This document shows positions 34,117 through 44,248 of a stretch of 64,000 bases of DNA, piece by piece (position 1 is the stretch's first letter; every line of letters begins with the position of its first letter). Under the pieces are notes generated by a model. It did not search any database. It worked only from the letters and a program-made list of their open reading frames with translations, and had not been told where the DNA came from. The stretch covers positions 62,001 to 126,000 of the forward strand of contig NZ_BBWJ01000040.1 in the NCBI RefSeq assembly GCF_001463745.1, in the 5' to 3' direction. A program made the position numbers and the translations under genes. The stretch is from Aureimonas sp. AU22 (GTDB lineage: Bacteria > Pseudomonadota > Alphaproteobacteria > Rhizobiales > Rhizobiaceae).

Positions 34117-36654
34117 ATGAACCAGACCGTTCCCTCGGAGAAGTTCGGGAAGTCCGCCGGGGTCCTCCGCCTCGACATCGAGGGCATGAGCTGCGCGTCC
34201 TGCGTCGGCCGCGTCGAGCGCGCCATCGCGGCGGTGCCGGGCGTCTCCTCCGCGTCCGTGAACCTCGCCGCAGAGCGCGCCGACGTGACTTTCGCGGGCA
34301 CCGTCGACGGGGCCGCGGTCCTGCATGCGGTCGAGGAGGCCGGCTACGGGGTCCGCCAGGAGACGCGGGAGCTCGGCATCGAGGGCATGAGCTGCGCGTC
34401 CTGCGTCGAGCGGGTCGAGCGGGCGATCGCCGCCGTCCCCGGCGTGTCGACCGTCGCGGTGAACCTCGCGACCGAGCGCGCCACGGTGCGTGCGCTTCCC
34501 TCCGTGGACATGCGGACGGTCGAGGACGCCGTGCGAGGTGCCGGATACGAGCCGCGCGCCGTCACGGCGCCCGCCGCCGATGCCGAGGACCCGCGCCGGG
34601 CCGCCAAGGAGGCGGAGTACGCGCTGCTGCGCCGCGACCTCCTCGTCGCCGCGATCCTCACCGCGCCGCTCTTCGTGCTCGAGATGGGCTCGCACCTCGT
34701 CCCCGCCTTTCACGACCTGGTCATGGACCGCATCGGGATGTGGGAGAGCCGCGTCCTCCAGTTCGTCCTCGCCTCGCTCGTGCTGTTCGGCCCCGGCCTG
34801 CGCTTCCTGCGCAAGGGACTGCCCGCGCTGGCGCGCCTCGCGCCCGACATGAACTCGCTGGTTGCCGTCGGCACGCTCGCGGCCTGGGGCTACTCCGTCG
34901 TCGCCACCTTCCTGCCCGGCGCGCTGCCCGCCGGGACGGCGAACGTCTACTTCGAGGCGGCCGCCGTCATCGTCACGCTGATCCTCCTCGGACGCCTCCT
35001 CGAGGCGCGGGCCAAGGGCCGGACGGGCGAGGCGATCAAGCGCCTGGTCGGGCTGCGCCCCAAGACGGCGCGGGTCGCGCGCGGCAGTGGATTCGCCGAG
35101 GTGCCGCTGGATGCGGTCGTGGTCGGGGACACCGTCGAGGTGCGCCCCGGGGAGCGGGTGCCGGTGGACGGGACGGTGCTCTCCGGCTCGTCCTTCGTCG
35201 ACGAGTCCATGATCACGGGTGAGCCCGTTCCCGTCTCCAAGGAGGGCGGCGCGTCCGTGGTCGGCGGCACGATCAACAAGACCGGCAGCTTCACCTACCG
35301 CGCCGACCGCGTCGGCGGGGACACGGTGCTGGCGCAGATCATCCGCATGGTCGAGGAGGCGCAGGGCGGCAAGCTGCCGATCCAAGCGCTCGTGGACCGC
35401 GTGACGCGCTGGTTCGTCCCCGCGGTGATGGCCGCCGCCGCGCTAACCTTCCTCGTGTGGATGGTCCTCGGACCCGACCCGGCGCTCGGTTTCGCCCTCG
35501 TGAACGCGGTCGCAGTCCTCATCATCGCCTGTCCCTGCGCGATGGGCCTCGCGACGCCGACCTCGGTCATGGTCGGAACGGGACGCGCGGCCGAGCTTGG
35601 CGTGCTCTTCCGGCGCGGCGAGGCCTTGCAGTCCCTGCGCGAAGTCGACGTGGTCGCCCTCGACAAGACCGGGACGCTGACGGAAGGCCGCCCCGAACTG
35701 ACGGACCTCGTCCTCGCGGACGGTTTCGGTCGCGGCGACGTGCTGGGTCTCGTCGCCTCCGTCGAGGCGAAGTCGGAGCACCCGATCGCCGCCGCCATCG
35801 TCGCGGCGGCGAAGGCGGAGGACGTGCCCGTCTCGCCCGTCGACCGCTTCGAGGCAGTCCCCGGGTTCGGCGTGGAGGCCACCGTCGGCGGGCGCGCCGT
35901 CGCCGTCGGGGCGGACCGCCTCATGACGCACCTCGGCCTGGATCCGTCCGCGTTCGCCGCCGAGGCGGAACGGCTGTCGCTGGAGGGCAAGTCACCCCTC
36001 TACGCCTCCGTCGACGGACGCCTCGCGGCGCTGGTCGTCGTATCGGATCCCGTGAAGGCGACGAGCGCCGCCGCGATCGGGGCGCTCCACGGCCTCGGGC
36101 TGCGCGTCGCCATGGTGACGGGCGACAACGAACGGACCGCCAAGGCGGTCGCCGCCCGTCTCGGCATCGACGAGGTGTTCGCCGAGGTCCTGCCGGAGGG
36201 CAAGGTCACGGTCGTCCAGAGCCTCGGGCTGTCGGGCAAGGTCGCCTTCGTCGGCGACGGCATCAACGACGCCCCGGCGCTCGCCGCGGCGGACGTGGGC
36301 CTCGCTGTCGGCACGGGCACCGACGTCGCGATCGAGAGCGCTGATGTGGTGCTGATGTCCGGCGACCTCAACGCCGTCGTCACGGCCATCGCCGTCTCGA
36401 GGGCGACGATCCGGAACATCCGGCAGAACCTGTTCTGGGCCTTCGCCTACAACGTCGTCCTCGTCCCCGTCGCGGCCGGCTTGCTCTACCCGCTGAACGG
36501 CACGCTCCTGTCGCCGGCGCTGGCGGCGGGCGCCATGGCGCTGTCCAGCGTCTTCGTGCTCGGCAACGCGTTGCGCCTGCGGCGCTTCTCCGCCGTGGTC
36601 GCGGCACCGCCCGTCGACCCCTCAACCCGGGAGGTGACCCATGAACATCGGTGA
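34117..36654 (+). CDS. copA: Cu(I)-translocating P-type ATPase
   Basis: Exports Cu(I) from cytoplasm to periplasm. 845 residues from ATG 34117: two HMA domains with C26-x-x-C29 and C93-x-x-C96 (both MSCASC), eight predicted helices, CPC motif at C472 ([11 protein letters not shown]), phosphorylated D516 in DKTGT, SEHPIA histidine motif, [10 protein letters not shown] and the P1B-1 signature in the last helices ([18 protein letters not shown]). An upstream ATG-less extension to 34054 would run through the promoter and is rejected. The cueR start lies inside its last 14 bases. Confidence 0.96.
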   Translation: MNQTVPSEKFGKSAGVLRLDIEGMSCASCVGRVERAIAAVPGVSSASVNLAAERADVTFAGTVDGAAVLHAVEEAGYGVRQETRELGIEGMSCASCVERVERAIAAVPGVSTVAVNLATERATVRALPSVDMRTVEDAVRGAGYEPRAVTAPAADAEDPRRAAKEAEYALLRRDLLVAAILTAPLFVLEMGSHLVPAFHDLVMDRIGMWESRVLQFVLASLVLFGPGLRFLRKGLPALARLAPDMNSLVAVGTLAAWGYSVVATFLPGALPAGTANVYFEAAAVIVTLILLGRLLEARAKGRTGEAIKRLVGLRPKTARVARGSGFAEVPLDAVVVGDTVEVRPGERVPVDGTVLSGSSFVDESMITGEPVPVSKEGGASVVGGTINKTGSFTYRADRVGGDTVLAQIIRMVEEAQGGKLPIQALVDRVTRWFVPAVMAAAALTFLVWMVLGPDPALGFALVNAVAVLIIACPCAMGLATPTSVMVGTGRAAELGVLFRRGEALQSLREVDVVALDKTGTLTEGRPELTDLVLADGFGRGDVLGLVASVEAKSEHPIAAAIVAAAKAEDVPVSPVDRFEAVPGFGVEATVGGRAVAVGADRLMTHLGLDPSAFAAEAERLSLEGKSPLYASVDGRLAALVVVSDPVKATSAAAIGALHGLGLRVAMVTGDNERTAKAVAARLGIDEVFAEVLPEGKVTVVQSLGLSGKVAFVGDGINDAPALAAADVGLAVGTGTDVAIESADVVLMSGDLNAVVTAIAVSRATIRNIRQNLFWAFAYNVVLVPVAAGLLYPLNGTLLSPALAAGAMALSSVFVLGNALRLRRFSAVVAAPPVDPSTREVTHEHR

Positions 36655-37102
36655 AGCCGCCAAGGCCTCGGGCGTCAGCGCCAAGATGATCCGCCACTAC
36701 GAGGCGGCGGGGCTCATCCCGGCGGCCGAGCGCGCCGAATCCGGCTACCGCATGTATTCGTCGGCCGACGTGTCGACGCTGCGCTTCATCCGAAGGGCCC
36801 GCGACCTGAACTTCTCCATGGAGAGGATCGGGCATCTGCTTGCCCTGTGGCGCGATCGCGGCCGCGCCAGCGCCGACGTGAAGCGCATCGCGTTGGAACA
36901 GGTCGAGATGCTCGAGGCCCGCATGCGCGAGCTGGAGGAGATGGCGGGCACGCTCCGCCACCTCGCCCGCAACTGCCATGGGGACGACCGACCCGACTGC
37001 CCGATCATCGGCAGCCTTGCCGACGGGGCCGCCCCGGAGGCGGCATCGCAGCCACGCCGCCGTGCGTCGCGGGCGCTGACGAAGGTCGGGGGGATCCGAT
37101 GA
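36641..37102 (+). CDS. cueR: CueR/HmrR copper-responsive MerR regulator
   Basis: 153-residue activator that bends CueR-type promoters when Cu(I) binds. HTH at 2-21 ([20 protein letters not shown]) and the two Cu(I) ligands C112 and C120 in [11 protein letters not shown], the same spacing as in Escherichia coli CueR. Its start overlaps the copA end by 14 bases, so it is made with its target pump. The C-terminal extension of 30 basic residues is unusual but lies outside the metal loop. Confidence 0.93.
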   Translation: MNIGEAAKASGVSAKMIRHYEAAGLIPAAERAESGYRMYSSADVSTLRFIRRARDLNFSMERIGHLLALWRDRGRASADVKRIALEQVEMLEARMRELEEMAGTLRHLARNCHGDDRPDCPIIGSLADGAAPEAASQPRRRASRALTKVGGIR

Positions 37103-37111
37103 ACCCGGCCC

Positions 37112-37142
37112 TTGACCTTCCAACGATGGAAACCCCCATCTT
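37112..37142 (+). promoter_or_regulatory. second CueR-type promoter, upstream of copZ
   Basis: -35 TTGACC (37112-37117), 19-base spacer with the dyad TTCCA / TGGAA, and -10 CATCTT (37137-37142). Both hexamers and their spacing are identical to the copA promoter, so the same regulator should act at both. ATG of the small HMA protein follows 19 bases later. Confidence 0.85.
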
Positions 37143-37161
37143 CCCCGGAAAGGAGACTGCC

Positions 37162-37365
37162 ATGCTGAAGCTGAAGGTGCAGGACATGAGCTGCGGCCAC
37201 TGCGCGTCGACCGTGCGGAAGGCCGTGACGTCGGTCGACCCGGCCGCCGAGGTGACCGTCGACCTGCCGTCGGGCACGGTCACCGTCGAGAGCGCGGCCA
37301 GCGAGGCCAGCATCGGGGAGGCCATCAGGGCCGCGGGCTATCGGAACGAAACGTTAACTGCTTGA
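37162..37365 (+). CDS. copZ: CopZ-like heavy-metal-associated copper chaperone
   Basis: 67-residue cytoplasmic ferredoxin-like HMA protein with metal-binding C11-GH-C14 (DMSCGHCAST). It would pass Cu(I) to the HMA domains of CopA. The start at 37162 has AAAGGAGA upstream; a longer frame upstream crosses the CueR promoter. Third member of the copA-cueR-copZ group, with its own copper promoter. Confidence 0.9.
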   Translation: MLKLKVQDMSCGHCASTVRKAVTSVDPAAEVTVDLPSGTVTVESAASEASIGEAIRAAGYRNETLTA

Positions 37366-37493
37366 CCCTTTTCGTCGGCTTGTGCCTCCCCAAATTCCGG
37401 CGGGGGGATGACGCCGATCCCCTTCGAGCCCAAATTCGGCTCGATTTCGCTGACTTGAATCCTGCCCCGTCCCTCGGAGATCCATAGGCCCGC

Positions 37494-37904
37494 ATGTCGT
37501 TCGTCCTGAACAAGATGGCATCGCTGTTCGCGACCCTCGTGGTCGTCGGCATCGTGCTGTTCTGTTCGTCGGCGGCGCAGGCCCATGCCAACCACGACGC
37601 CCCTGCCGTCCGGGCTGCCGCCGAGGCCGTTGCCACGACCGATGCCGTGGACGAACCCGCAGATGGCGCCAGCACGCGCGAGTTGGCCGCCGCGAAGGAC
37701 GCGAAGGACAGTCCCGTCGATTCCGGCCTGGCAGGCTCCTGCTGCGGCAAGGGCATGTCCAACTGCATGACGGCCGCGGTCGCCAACCCCTCGTGGACGC
37801 TCCCTGCGGCCCGTCCCGCTGGGCATGGCCGCCCGCTGGAGCCGAACGCCATCCACGGCGCCGTCGTCGACGGTCCGGTCCGGCCTCCCCGAGCCCTCGT
37901 CTGA
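37494..37904 (+). CDS. secreted hypothetical protein upstream of the RND pump
   Basis: 136 residues with a signal peptide (hydrophobic 10-30, ending AAQAHA) and a mature part holding a small cysteine/methionine motif (GSCCGKGMSNCM). No named family is certain, but similar proteins precede CusBA-type operons in alphaproteobacteria, suggesting periplasmic copper binding. The RND adaptor gene begins 59 bases downstream on the same strand. Confidence 0.65.
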   Translation: MSFVLNKMASLFATLVVVGIVLFCSSAAQAHANHDAPAVRAAAEAVATTDAVDEPADGASTRELAAAKDAKDSPVDSGLAGSCCGKGMSNCMTAAVANPSWTLPAARPAGHGRPLEPNAIHGAVVDGPVRPPRALV

Positions 37905-37963
37905 CATTCTGAACGGGCGCGTCCGCGCGCCCCGAGCGATGTTCCAGACCGTGGGCTTACCCC

Positions 37964-39682
37964 GTGACCCTCCGTATCCTGACCGCGGCCGTGATGGCCG
38001 TCATGGCGCTTGCCGCGCCTTCATCCGCCCATGAGGGCCACGACCACGGCGGGCCACCGCCGCCGACAGCCTCGGCGCAAGCGGCCCCCCGTGCCGAGGC
38101 GCAGAGCGCGCTGTTCGAGTTCGTCGCCGTGGCGCGCGGCAACGCCCTCGAGATCCACCTCGACCGCTTCGACACCAACGAGCCCGTCGTCGGGGCAACG
38201 ATCGAGATCGACACGCCCGCCGGCCCGGCGACGGCAGCCGCGGACAGGGACCTATACCGCCTGGAGGCGGACTGGGTCCGGCAGCCGGGCGCCCACGACC
38301 TCATCGCGACGGTCACTAGCGGAACCGACGTCGACTTCCTCACCACGACCCTCACCATCCCCGAGGCGCCCGCGCCGGTAGTGACGGCGGGCGGCGGCTG
38401 GCTCGTCGGCTCGGCGCTCGCGACCGAGGTGCGGGAGGCCCTGGCGGTCGACCTGAAGGGGCGGCTGTCGCGCAACGACCCCGCCCTCCTCGCCGTCGGT
38501 GCCCTCGGCTTCGCCCTCGGCGTCCTCGCGATGGCCCTCCTTCGCCGGAAGGTCCTGCTCGCGGCCGGCACGGCGACGGCCCTCGTCCTCCTGTTCGGCG
38601 GATCGCTCGCCCTCGCGCACGAGGGGCACGACCACGGGACGCCCCCGGCAGCCATGCCGACGGCGGCGGGCGGCGCCGGGGCGCGGGACCTGGCGCAACG
38701 CCTTCCCGACGGATCCGTGTTCGTGCCGAAACCCTCCCAGCGGATCCTCGCGATCCGCACGGTAAAGACCGCTCCCGCCGACCATCGCCGCAGCGTCGAG
38801 ATGCCGGGCCGCGTGATCCCCGACCCGAACGCCAGCGGCTACGTGCAGGCCTCCGTCGCCGGGCGGCTCGCCCCGCCGCCCGGGGGCTTCCCACGTCTCG
38901 GCTCGAGGGTCGAGGCGGGGGACGTCCTCGCCTACGTCGCGTCGGCGATCCAGACGATCGACCAGTCGGACCTCCAGCAGCGGCTCAGCGAACTCGATCA
39001 GGCGATCTCGATCGCCGAGCAGCGGGTGCGTCGGTCCGAGACGCTGGTGAGGAGCGGCGCGATCGCGAAGACGACGCTCGACGAGACGAGGATCGAGCTC
39101 GAGGGCCTGCGCGACCGCCGGACCGCGATCGACCAGGTCCAGGTGAAGCCCGAGGCGCTCGTCGCCCCCGTGTCGGGCGTGGTCGCCGCGGCCAACGCCG
39201 TCGCGGGGCAGATGGCCGAGAGCAACGCCGTCGTCTTCCACATCGTCGATCCCGCCCGCCTCTGGGTCGAGGCGCTGGCCTACGGCTCCTCCGGGGCGTT
39301 CTCGGACGCCTCGGCGACGGGCGGGGGCACGCAGGCCCTCGCGCTGCGGTTCGAGGGCGCCGGGTTCGCCGACCGTTCGCAGGCGCTCCCCGTTCAGTTC
39401 TCGATCGAGGGCGGCGCGAAGGGGCTCCGCCTCGGCCAGATGCTGACGGTGCTCGCGCGGACCGAGGAGACGCAGACGGGCGTCGCGCTGCCGCGCACGA
39501 GCGTCCTGCGCGGCTCCAACGGCCAGGACATCGTGTTCCTCCACACCGGGGCCGAACGCTTCGAGCCGAGGGAGGTCCGCGTCCTGCCGCTCGACGGCGA
39601 TCGCGTCCTCGTCGCCGCGGGGATCGATGCGGGCAGCCGCGTCGTGACCGAGGGCGCCGAACTCCTCAACCAGATCCGTTGA
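37964..39682 (+). CDS. RND metal-efflux periplasmic adaptor (CusB/CzcB-like) with N-terminal extension
   Basis: Membrane-fusion subunit joining the RND pump to an outer-membrane channel. 572 residues, about 150-200 longer than typical. The N-terminus has a signal peptide, HEGHDHGG (23-30), an Ig-like periplasmic part to about 165, then two hydrophobic segments (174-193, 197-218) followed by a second HEGHDHG (219-225). The adaptor core from about 235 has barrel-sandwich and alpha-hairpin sequence (LSELDQAISIAEQRVRRSE) and VVAAANAVAGQMAESNAV. GTG 37964 is the start. The pump gene follows ten bases later. Confidence 0.88.
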   Translation: MTLRILTAAVMAVMALAAPSSAHEGHDHGGPPPPTASAQAAPRAEAQSALFEFVAVARGNALEIHLDRFDTNEPVVGATIEIDTPAGPATAAADRDLYRLEADWVRQPGAHDLIATVTSGTDVDFLTTTLTIPEAPAPVVTAGGGWLVGSALATEVREALAVDLKGRLSRNDPALLAVGALGFALGVLAMALLRRKVLLAAGTATALVLLFGGSLALAHEGHDHGTPPAAMPTAAGGAGARDLAQRLPDGSVFVPKPSQRILAIRTVKTAPADHRRSVEMPGRVIPDPNASGYVQASVAGRLAPPPGGFPRLGSRVEAGDVLAYVASAIQTIDQSDLQQRLSELDQAISIAEQRVRRSETLVRSGAIAKTTLDETRIELEGLRDRRTAIDQVQVKPEALVAPVSGVVAAANAVAGQMAESNAVVFHIVDPARLWVEALAYGSSGAFSDASATGGGTQALALRFEGAGFADRSQALPVQFSIEGGAKGLRLGQMLTVLARTEETQTGVALPRTSVLRGSNGQDIVFLHTGAERFEPREVRVLPLDGDRVLVAAGIDAGSRVVTEGAELLNQIR

Positions 39683-39692
39683 GGCCGCGCCC

Positions 39693-42600
39693 ATGTTCAC
39701 GTTCCTCGTCACGCAGTCCCTGCGCAACCGCATGCTCGTCCTCGCGATCGCGGCGGTCCTCGTCATCTTCGGGGCCTTCGTCTCGTCGCGGCTGCCCGTC
39801 GACGTCTTCCCCGACCTGAACAGGCCGACCGTCACGCTGATGACGGAGGCCGAGGGCCTCGCCCCGCCGGAGGTGGAACAGCTCGTCACCTACCCGATCG
39901 AGACGCGGATGAACGGCCTGCCGGGCGTCAGCCGCGTGCGGTCGGTCTCGGGCGTCGGCCTGTCGATCGTCTACGTCGAGTTCGACTGGGACACCGACAT
40001 CTACATGAACCGCCAGCAGATCGCGGAGAAGCTGGCCCTCGTGCGCTCCCAGCTCCCAGCCGGGGTGACCCCGCAGATGGGGCCGATCTCCTCGATCATG
40101 GGCCAGGTCATGCTGGTCGCCATGACGGCGCCCGACGGGGTCTCTCCCATGGCCCTGCGCGAGGCCGCGGACGCGATCGTGCGCCCGCGCCTCCTGTCCG
40201 TCCCCGGCGTCGCCCAGGTGATCCCGATCGGCGGCGAGGTGCGGCAGTACCGCGTCGCGCCGAACCCGGCGGCGCTCCGCGCCCTCGGGGTTACCCTCGA
40301 ACAGGTCGAGGCGGCCCTGACCTCCTTCGGCGCGAACACGGGCGGCGGCTTCACCGACCAGTATGCCCGCGAGTTCCTGATCCGGAACGTCGGACGCAGC
40401 CTCAGCCTCGACGACCTGCGCAGCGTCGTCGTTGCGACCGTCGGCACCCAGCCCATCCTCCTCGCCCAAGTGGCCGACGTCTCGTTCGGGGCCCGCCAGA
40501 AGCGCGGCGAGGCGGGATACATGGGCAAGCCCGCCGTCGTCGTCTCGATCGAGAAGCAGCCGGACGTCGACACGGTCACGCTGACCCGGCAGTTGGAGGC
40601 GGCGCTCGGCGAGATTACCGCCTCGCTGCCGGACGGCATCAAGGCCGACCAGGTCCTGTTCCGGCAGGCCGACTTCATCGAGACCTCGGTCAAGAACGTC
40701 GAGACCGTGCTCCTCGAGGCCATCGCCGTCGTGGCGGTCGTCCTGTTCGCCTTCCTCCTCAACGTGCGCACCACCGTCATCTCGCTGACGGCCATCCCCG
40801 TCTCGATCCTGGCGACCGGGATCGTCTTCCACCTCATGGGCCTGTCCATCAACACGATGACGCTCGGGGGGCTGGCCATCGCCATCGGCGAGCTCGTTGA
40901 CGATGCGGTGGTGGACGTCGAGAACATCTTCCGCCGCCTCCGGGAGAACCGGGAGCTCGGCAACCCGCGCTCCGTCTTCGACGTCGTCGTCTCCGCCTCG
41001 CAGGAGGTGCGCTCGGGCATCGTCTACGCGACGGTCATCATCGTCCTCGTGTTCGTGCCGCTCTTCGCCCTGTCCGGCATCGAGGGGCGCCTCTTCGCGC
41101 CGCTGGGGCAGGCCTACATCGTCTCGATCCTCGCCAGCCTCGTCGTGTCGATCACCCTGACCCCGGTGATGGCCTACTACCTCCTGCCGGGACTGAAGCG
41201 CCTCGACGAGCACGAGAGCTTCATCGTGCGCTGGCTTAAGGCGGGCAACCGCGCGCTGCTCGACCGCGCCTTCCGCTGGCCGCGGCTCCTGATGGCGTGC
41301 GCGGTGCTGGGCGTCGGCGTCGCGGCCGTCGCCGCGACCGCGCTGCCGCGCGCCTTCCTGCCGCCGTTCAACGAGGGCACGCTCACCATCAGCATGGCCT
41401 TCAACCCCGGCATCTCGCTGGCGGAGTCGCACCGGGTCGGCCTGATCGCCGAACGCCTCATCATGGAAGTGCCGGAGGTGTCCGTCGTCGGGCGGCGGAC
41501 GGGACGCGCCGAACTCGACGAGCATGCAGAGGGCGTGCACTCGTCCGAGATCGAGGTGGACCTCGACACGGGCCGCCCGAAGGCGGCGATCGAGGCGGAC
41601 ATCCGCTCGCGCCTGTCGGTCCTCCCGGTCTCGGTCAACGTCGGCCAGCCGATCTCGCACCGCCTCGACCACATGCTGTCGGGCGTGCGCGCCCAGATCG
41701 CCCTGAAGGTGTTCGGCGAGGACATCGACACGCTGCGCAGCGTCGCCGAGAGCCTGAGGGCGCGTCTGGCGACCGTCCCCGGCGTCGTCGACCTACAGGT
41801 GGAGAAGCAGGTCCGCATCCCGCAGCTCGAGATCCGGGTCGACTACGCCCGCGCGGCGCTGTTCGGCATCCAGCCGGCGAAGGTCACCGAGGAGCTGGAG
41901 CAGCTCTCCAACGGCCGCGTCGTCTCGCGCCTCGTCGACGGCAACCGGACCTACGACGTCGTCATGCGTCTCGGGGACACGGAACGCACCACGCAGGCGC
42001 TGGGCGATCTCCTGATCGAGACGCCGTCGGGGTGGATCCCGGTGCGGGAACTCGCCGAGGTACGCGAGACGGACGGGCCCAACCAGATCCTGCGCGAGAA
42101 CGGGCAGCGCCGCGTCGTCGTGCTGGCCAACGCGGCCGGGGACGCGGACATGGCCGAGGTGATCGGGCGGATCCGGGCCGAGGTCGCGGCGGCGGCCCTG
42201 CCGCCGGGCTTCTCGACGAGCCTCGAGGGCACCTTCCAGGCCCAGGAGGAGGCGAGCCGCACCATCGGGCTCCTGTCCCTCGTGTCGCTCGCGATGATCT
42301 TCGCGATCCTCTACAGCCGCTACCGCTCGGCCGTGTTCACGCTGATCATCCTCGGCAGCATCCCGCTGGCCCTGATCGGCTCGGTCGCGGCCCTGTGGAT
42401 CTCGGGACAGCCGCTCTCCGTCGCCTCGATGATCGGCTTCATCACCCTGACGGGCATCGCGGCCCGGAACGGCATCCTGAAGATCAGCCACTACATCAAC
42501 CTGTCGATCCACGAGGGCATGCCGTTCGGGCGCGACCTCGTGATGCGCGGCAGCCTGGAACGGCTCACCCCTGTGCTGATGACCGCGCTGTCGGCGGGCG

Positions 42601-42839
42601 TCGCGCTGGTGCCGCTGATGGTCGACGCTTCGGCGCCGGGCAAGGAGATCCTCCACCCCGTCGCCGTGACGATCTTCGGGGGCCTCGTGTCCTCGACGCT
42701 GCTCGACACCTTCCTGACCCCCGTCCTCTTCCTTCGCTACGGCAGGAAGCCGCTGGAGCGACTGGTCGAGGCCGCCCGCCAAGCCGTGCCGGAGGAAGCC
42801 GACGCGGCTTCCGGCAGGGTCGCCGCCCACTCCTTCTGA
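39693..42839 (+). CDS. RND heavy-metal efflux permease (CusA/CzcA-like)
   Basis: 1048-residue inner-membrane proton-driven pump, normal length for heavy-metal RND proteins. Twelve membrane helices in two halves with large periplasmic loops. The TM4 relay motif reads GELVDDAVVDVENIFRRL with the two acidic residues, and the N-terminus has SSRLPVDVFPDLNRPTVTL. It pairs with the adaptor just upstream; no outer-membrane channel gene is in the cluster. Neighbouring copper genes make Cu(I)/Ag(I) the likely substrate, but zinc or cobalt cannot be excluded. Confidence 0.92.
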   Translation: MFTFLVTQSLRNRMLVLAIAAVLVIFGAFVSSRLPVDVFPDLNRPTVTLMTEAEGLAPPEVEQLVTYPIETRMNGLPGVSRVRSVSGVGLSIVYVEFDWDTDIYMNRQQIAEKLALVRSQLPAGVTPQMGPISSIMGQVMLVAMTAPDGVSPMALREAADAIVRPRLLSVPGVAQVIPIGGEVRQYRVAPNPAALRALGVTLEQVEAALTSFGANTGGGFTDQYAREFLIRNVGRSLSLDDLRSVVVATVGTQPILLAQVADVSFGARQKRGEAGYMGKPAVVVSIEKQPDVDTVTLTRQLEAALGEITASLPDGIKADQVLFRQADFIETSVKNVETVLLEAIAVVAVVLFAFLLNVRTTVISLTAIPVSILATGIVFHLMGLSINTMTLGGLAIAIGELVDDAVVDVENIFRRLRENRELGNPRSVFDVVVSASQEVRSGIVYATVIIVLVFVPLFALSGIEGRLFAPLGQAYIVSILASLVVSITLTPVMAYYLLPGLKRLDEHESFIVRWLKAGNRALLDRAFRWPRLLMACAVLGVGVAAVAATALPRAFLPPFNEGTLTISMAFNPGISLAESHRVGLIAERLIMEVPEVSVVGRRTGRAELDEHAEGVHSSEIEVDLDTGRPKAAIEADIRSRLSVLPVSVNVGQPISHRLDHMLSGVRAQIALKVFGEDIDTLRSVAESLRARLATVPGVVDLQVEKQVRIPQLEIRVDYARAALFGIQPAKVTEELEQLSNGRVVSRLVDGNRTYDVVMRLGDTERTTQALGDLLIETPSGWIPVRELAEVRETDGPNQILRENGQRRVVVLANAAGDADMAEVIGRIRAEVAAAALPPGFSTSLEGTFQAQEEASRTIGLLSLVSLAMIFAILYSRYRSAVFTLIILGSIPLALIGSVAALWISGQPLSVASMIGFITLTGIAARNGILKISHYINLSIHEGMPFGRDLVMRGSLERLTPVLMTALSAGVALVPLMVDASAPGKEILHPVAVTIFGGLVSSTLLDTFLTPVLFLRYGRKPLERLVEAARQAVPEEADAASGRVAAHSF

Positions 42840-42859
42840 CCCCCATGGAGACCACAACC

Positions 42860-43225
42860 ATGACCATTCGCTTGACCGCCGTCGCCGTCGCCTTGCTGGC
42901 GGCCGGGGCGGCGCATGCCCACGAGCCCCGCAAGGGCCCGAACGGCGGCACGCTGGTCGACGCGGGCGCCCACCACGTCGAACTCGTGGCCTCGGGGACG
43001 GACGTGAAGGTGTTCGTCAGCGACGCCTCGGACGCGCCCGTCGCCCCAGACGGGTTCAAGGGCACCGCCGTCGTCCTCGTCGGCGGCAAGCCGACGCGCG
43101 TCACGCTCGCGCCGGCCGGCGGCTTCCTCTCGGGGACGCTCGCCGCCCCCACCGAGGGCCCGGTGAAGGGCGCCGTCCAGCTCACGGGCCCCGACGGGAA
43201 GACCTCGCAGGCCAAGTTCGACTGA
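42860..43225 (+). CDS. periplasmic hypothetical protein of the RND operon
   Basis: 121 residues with signal peptide (MTIRLTAVAVALLAAGAAHA) and a mature beta-rich domain starting HEPRKGPNGGTLVDAGAHH. The KGPNGG...H pattern recurs in small proteins encoded behind CusBA/CzcBA-like pumps and may bind metal. ATG 42860 is used because GGAG precedes it; an ATG 15 bases earlier is possible. 20 bases behind the pump gene, same strand. Confidence 0.7.
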   Translation: MTIRLTAVAVALLAAGAAHAHEPRKGPNGGTLVDAGAHHVELVASGTDVKVFVSDASDAPVAPDGFKGTAVVLVGGKPTRVTLAPAGGFLSGTLAAPTEGPVKGAVQLTGPDGKTSQAKFD

Positions 43226-43299
43226 ACCTCCGGGGCGGCGAGCCGCCGTCCCGCGACAGACACCCCCAACGGCCCGAGGGCCAACCAAGGAGAACCACC

Positions 43300-43749
43300 A
43301 TGCGCAAGATCCTCATCGCCGCCGCCGTCGCCGCGTTCCCGCTCGCCGCGGCCGCCCAGGATAGCCACTCGATGGCCGGGCACGGCGACGCCGCCATGGC
43401 GCTGCCGGCGGCCTGCGAGGCCGCGGCCGGCTCGATGGACATGTCCAAGATGATGGAGGGCATGCAGGCCTCGATGTCGGGCGGCCAGATGGACGAGGTC
43501 CAGAAGGCCAACCACGAGGTCATGATGCAGATGCACGGCCCGATGATGAAGGCGGCCATGATCAAGGACCCGGACCTCGCCTTCAACTGCGGGATGATCG
43601 CCCATCACATGGGGGCCATCGCCATGTCCGAGGTCGAGCTGAAGATGGGCAAGGACGAGAAGTCCAAGGAGATGGCCCGGATGATCATCGACGCCCAGAG
43701 ACAAGAGATCGAGGAGATGACGACCCGCGTCGAGGCGCTCGCCAAGTAG
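43300..43749 (+). CDS. DUF305 Met/His-rich periplasmic protein (CopM-like)
   Basis: 149 residues, signal peptide to about A20, then a helical DUF305 domain. Very rich in Met (clusters MDMSKMMEGMQ and HEVMMQMHGPMMK) with the motif IAHHMGAIAMSEVELKMG. The family includes copper-binding periplasmic CopM. It follows the RND operon 74 bases on and converges with another Met-rich gene. A second DUF305 gene lies at 55.9 kb. Confidence 0.85.
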   Translation: MRKILIAAAVAAFPLAAAAQDSHSMAGHGDAAMALPAACEAAAGSMDMSKMMEGMQASMSGGQMDEVQKANHEVMMQMHGPMMKAAMIKDPDLAFNCGMIAHHMGAIAMSEVELKMGKDEKSKEMARMIIDAQRQEIEEMTTRVEALAK

Positions 43750-43812
43750 GCCGGGTACGCGTCATCCGAGGGAGCGGCCCTCGGGCCGCTCCCGAATGCG
43801 CTCCGGCGCTGT

Positions 43813-44121
43813 CTACTGGCCGTTGGCCGGGGGTGTCGCGGGCATGTCCATGCCGGGCATGGCGTCGCCCTTCGTTTCCGGCATCTTCATCGATGCCATC
43901 TTCGCGCAGCAGGGGCATCCGCCCGCGCCCTCGGCGGACTGGCCGGGCGTCGACTGCGGTGCCGCCTCCGCGGACTTGCCGCACATCATTCCCTCGGCGG
44001 CCGGCGCGGCCTGGGACATGCCCGGCGCAGCGGCCTGCTCCATCATGCCGCATCCGGCCGCGGCGGCCGGGAACGTGCCGATCGCCGTGAATGCGGCGGC
44101 GGCGAAGACCAGGTTTCTCAT
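43813..44121 (-). CDS. secreted Met/Cys-rich small protein
   Basis: 102 residues; signal peptide MRNLVFAAAAFTAIGTFPAAAAG followed by a mature part rich in Met, Cys, Ala and Pro (CGMMEQ, GMMCGKS, GCPCCAKMASMKMPE, MPGMDMP). No catalytic fold; composition suggests sequestration of Cu(I) or another soft metal. ATG 44121 follows GAGAGGG. It lies downstream of the ars operon on the same strand (127 bases beyond the MFS gene) but may have its own promoter. Confidence 0.7.
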   Translation of the reverse strand: MRNLVFAAAAFTAIGTFPAAAAGCGMMEQAAAPGMSQAAPAAEGMMCGKSAEAAPQSTPGQSAEGAGGCPCCAKMASMKMPETKGDAMPGMDMPATPPANGQ

Positions 44122-44248
44122 GGGTATGCCCTCTCGTTTCGGTCGTGCGACCATGCCGACATTCCCGATGATCCGCCAGCGTCCCCGATGACGCGGACGA
44201 TGCCGGGGAAGGAAGTCGGGCCCATTCGCCGTATGGCTCGATGCGAGG

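Noticed and set aside
39666-41672. Open frame of 668 codons opposite the RND permease gene
   Set aside because: Asp/Arg/His-rich shadow with no recognisable domain.
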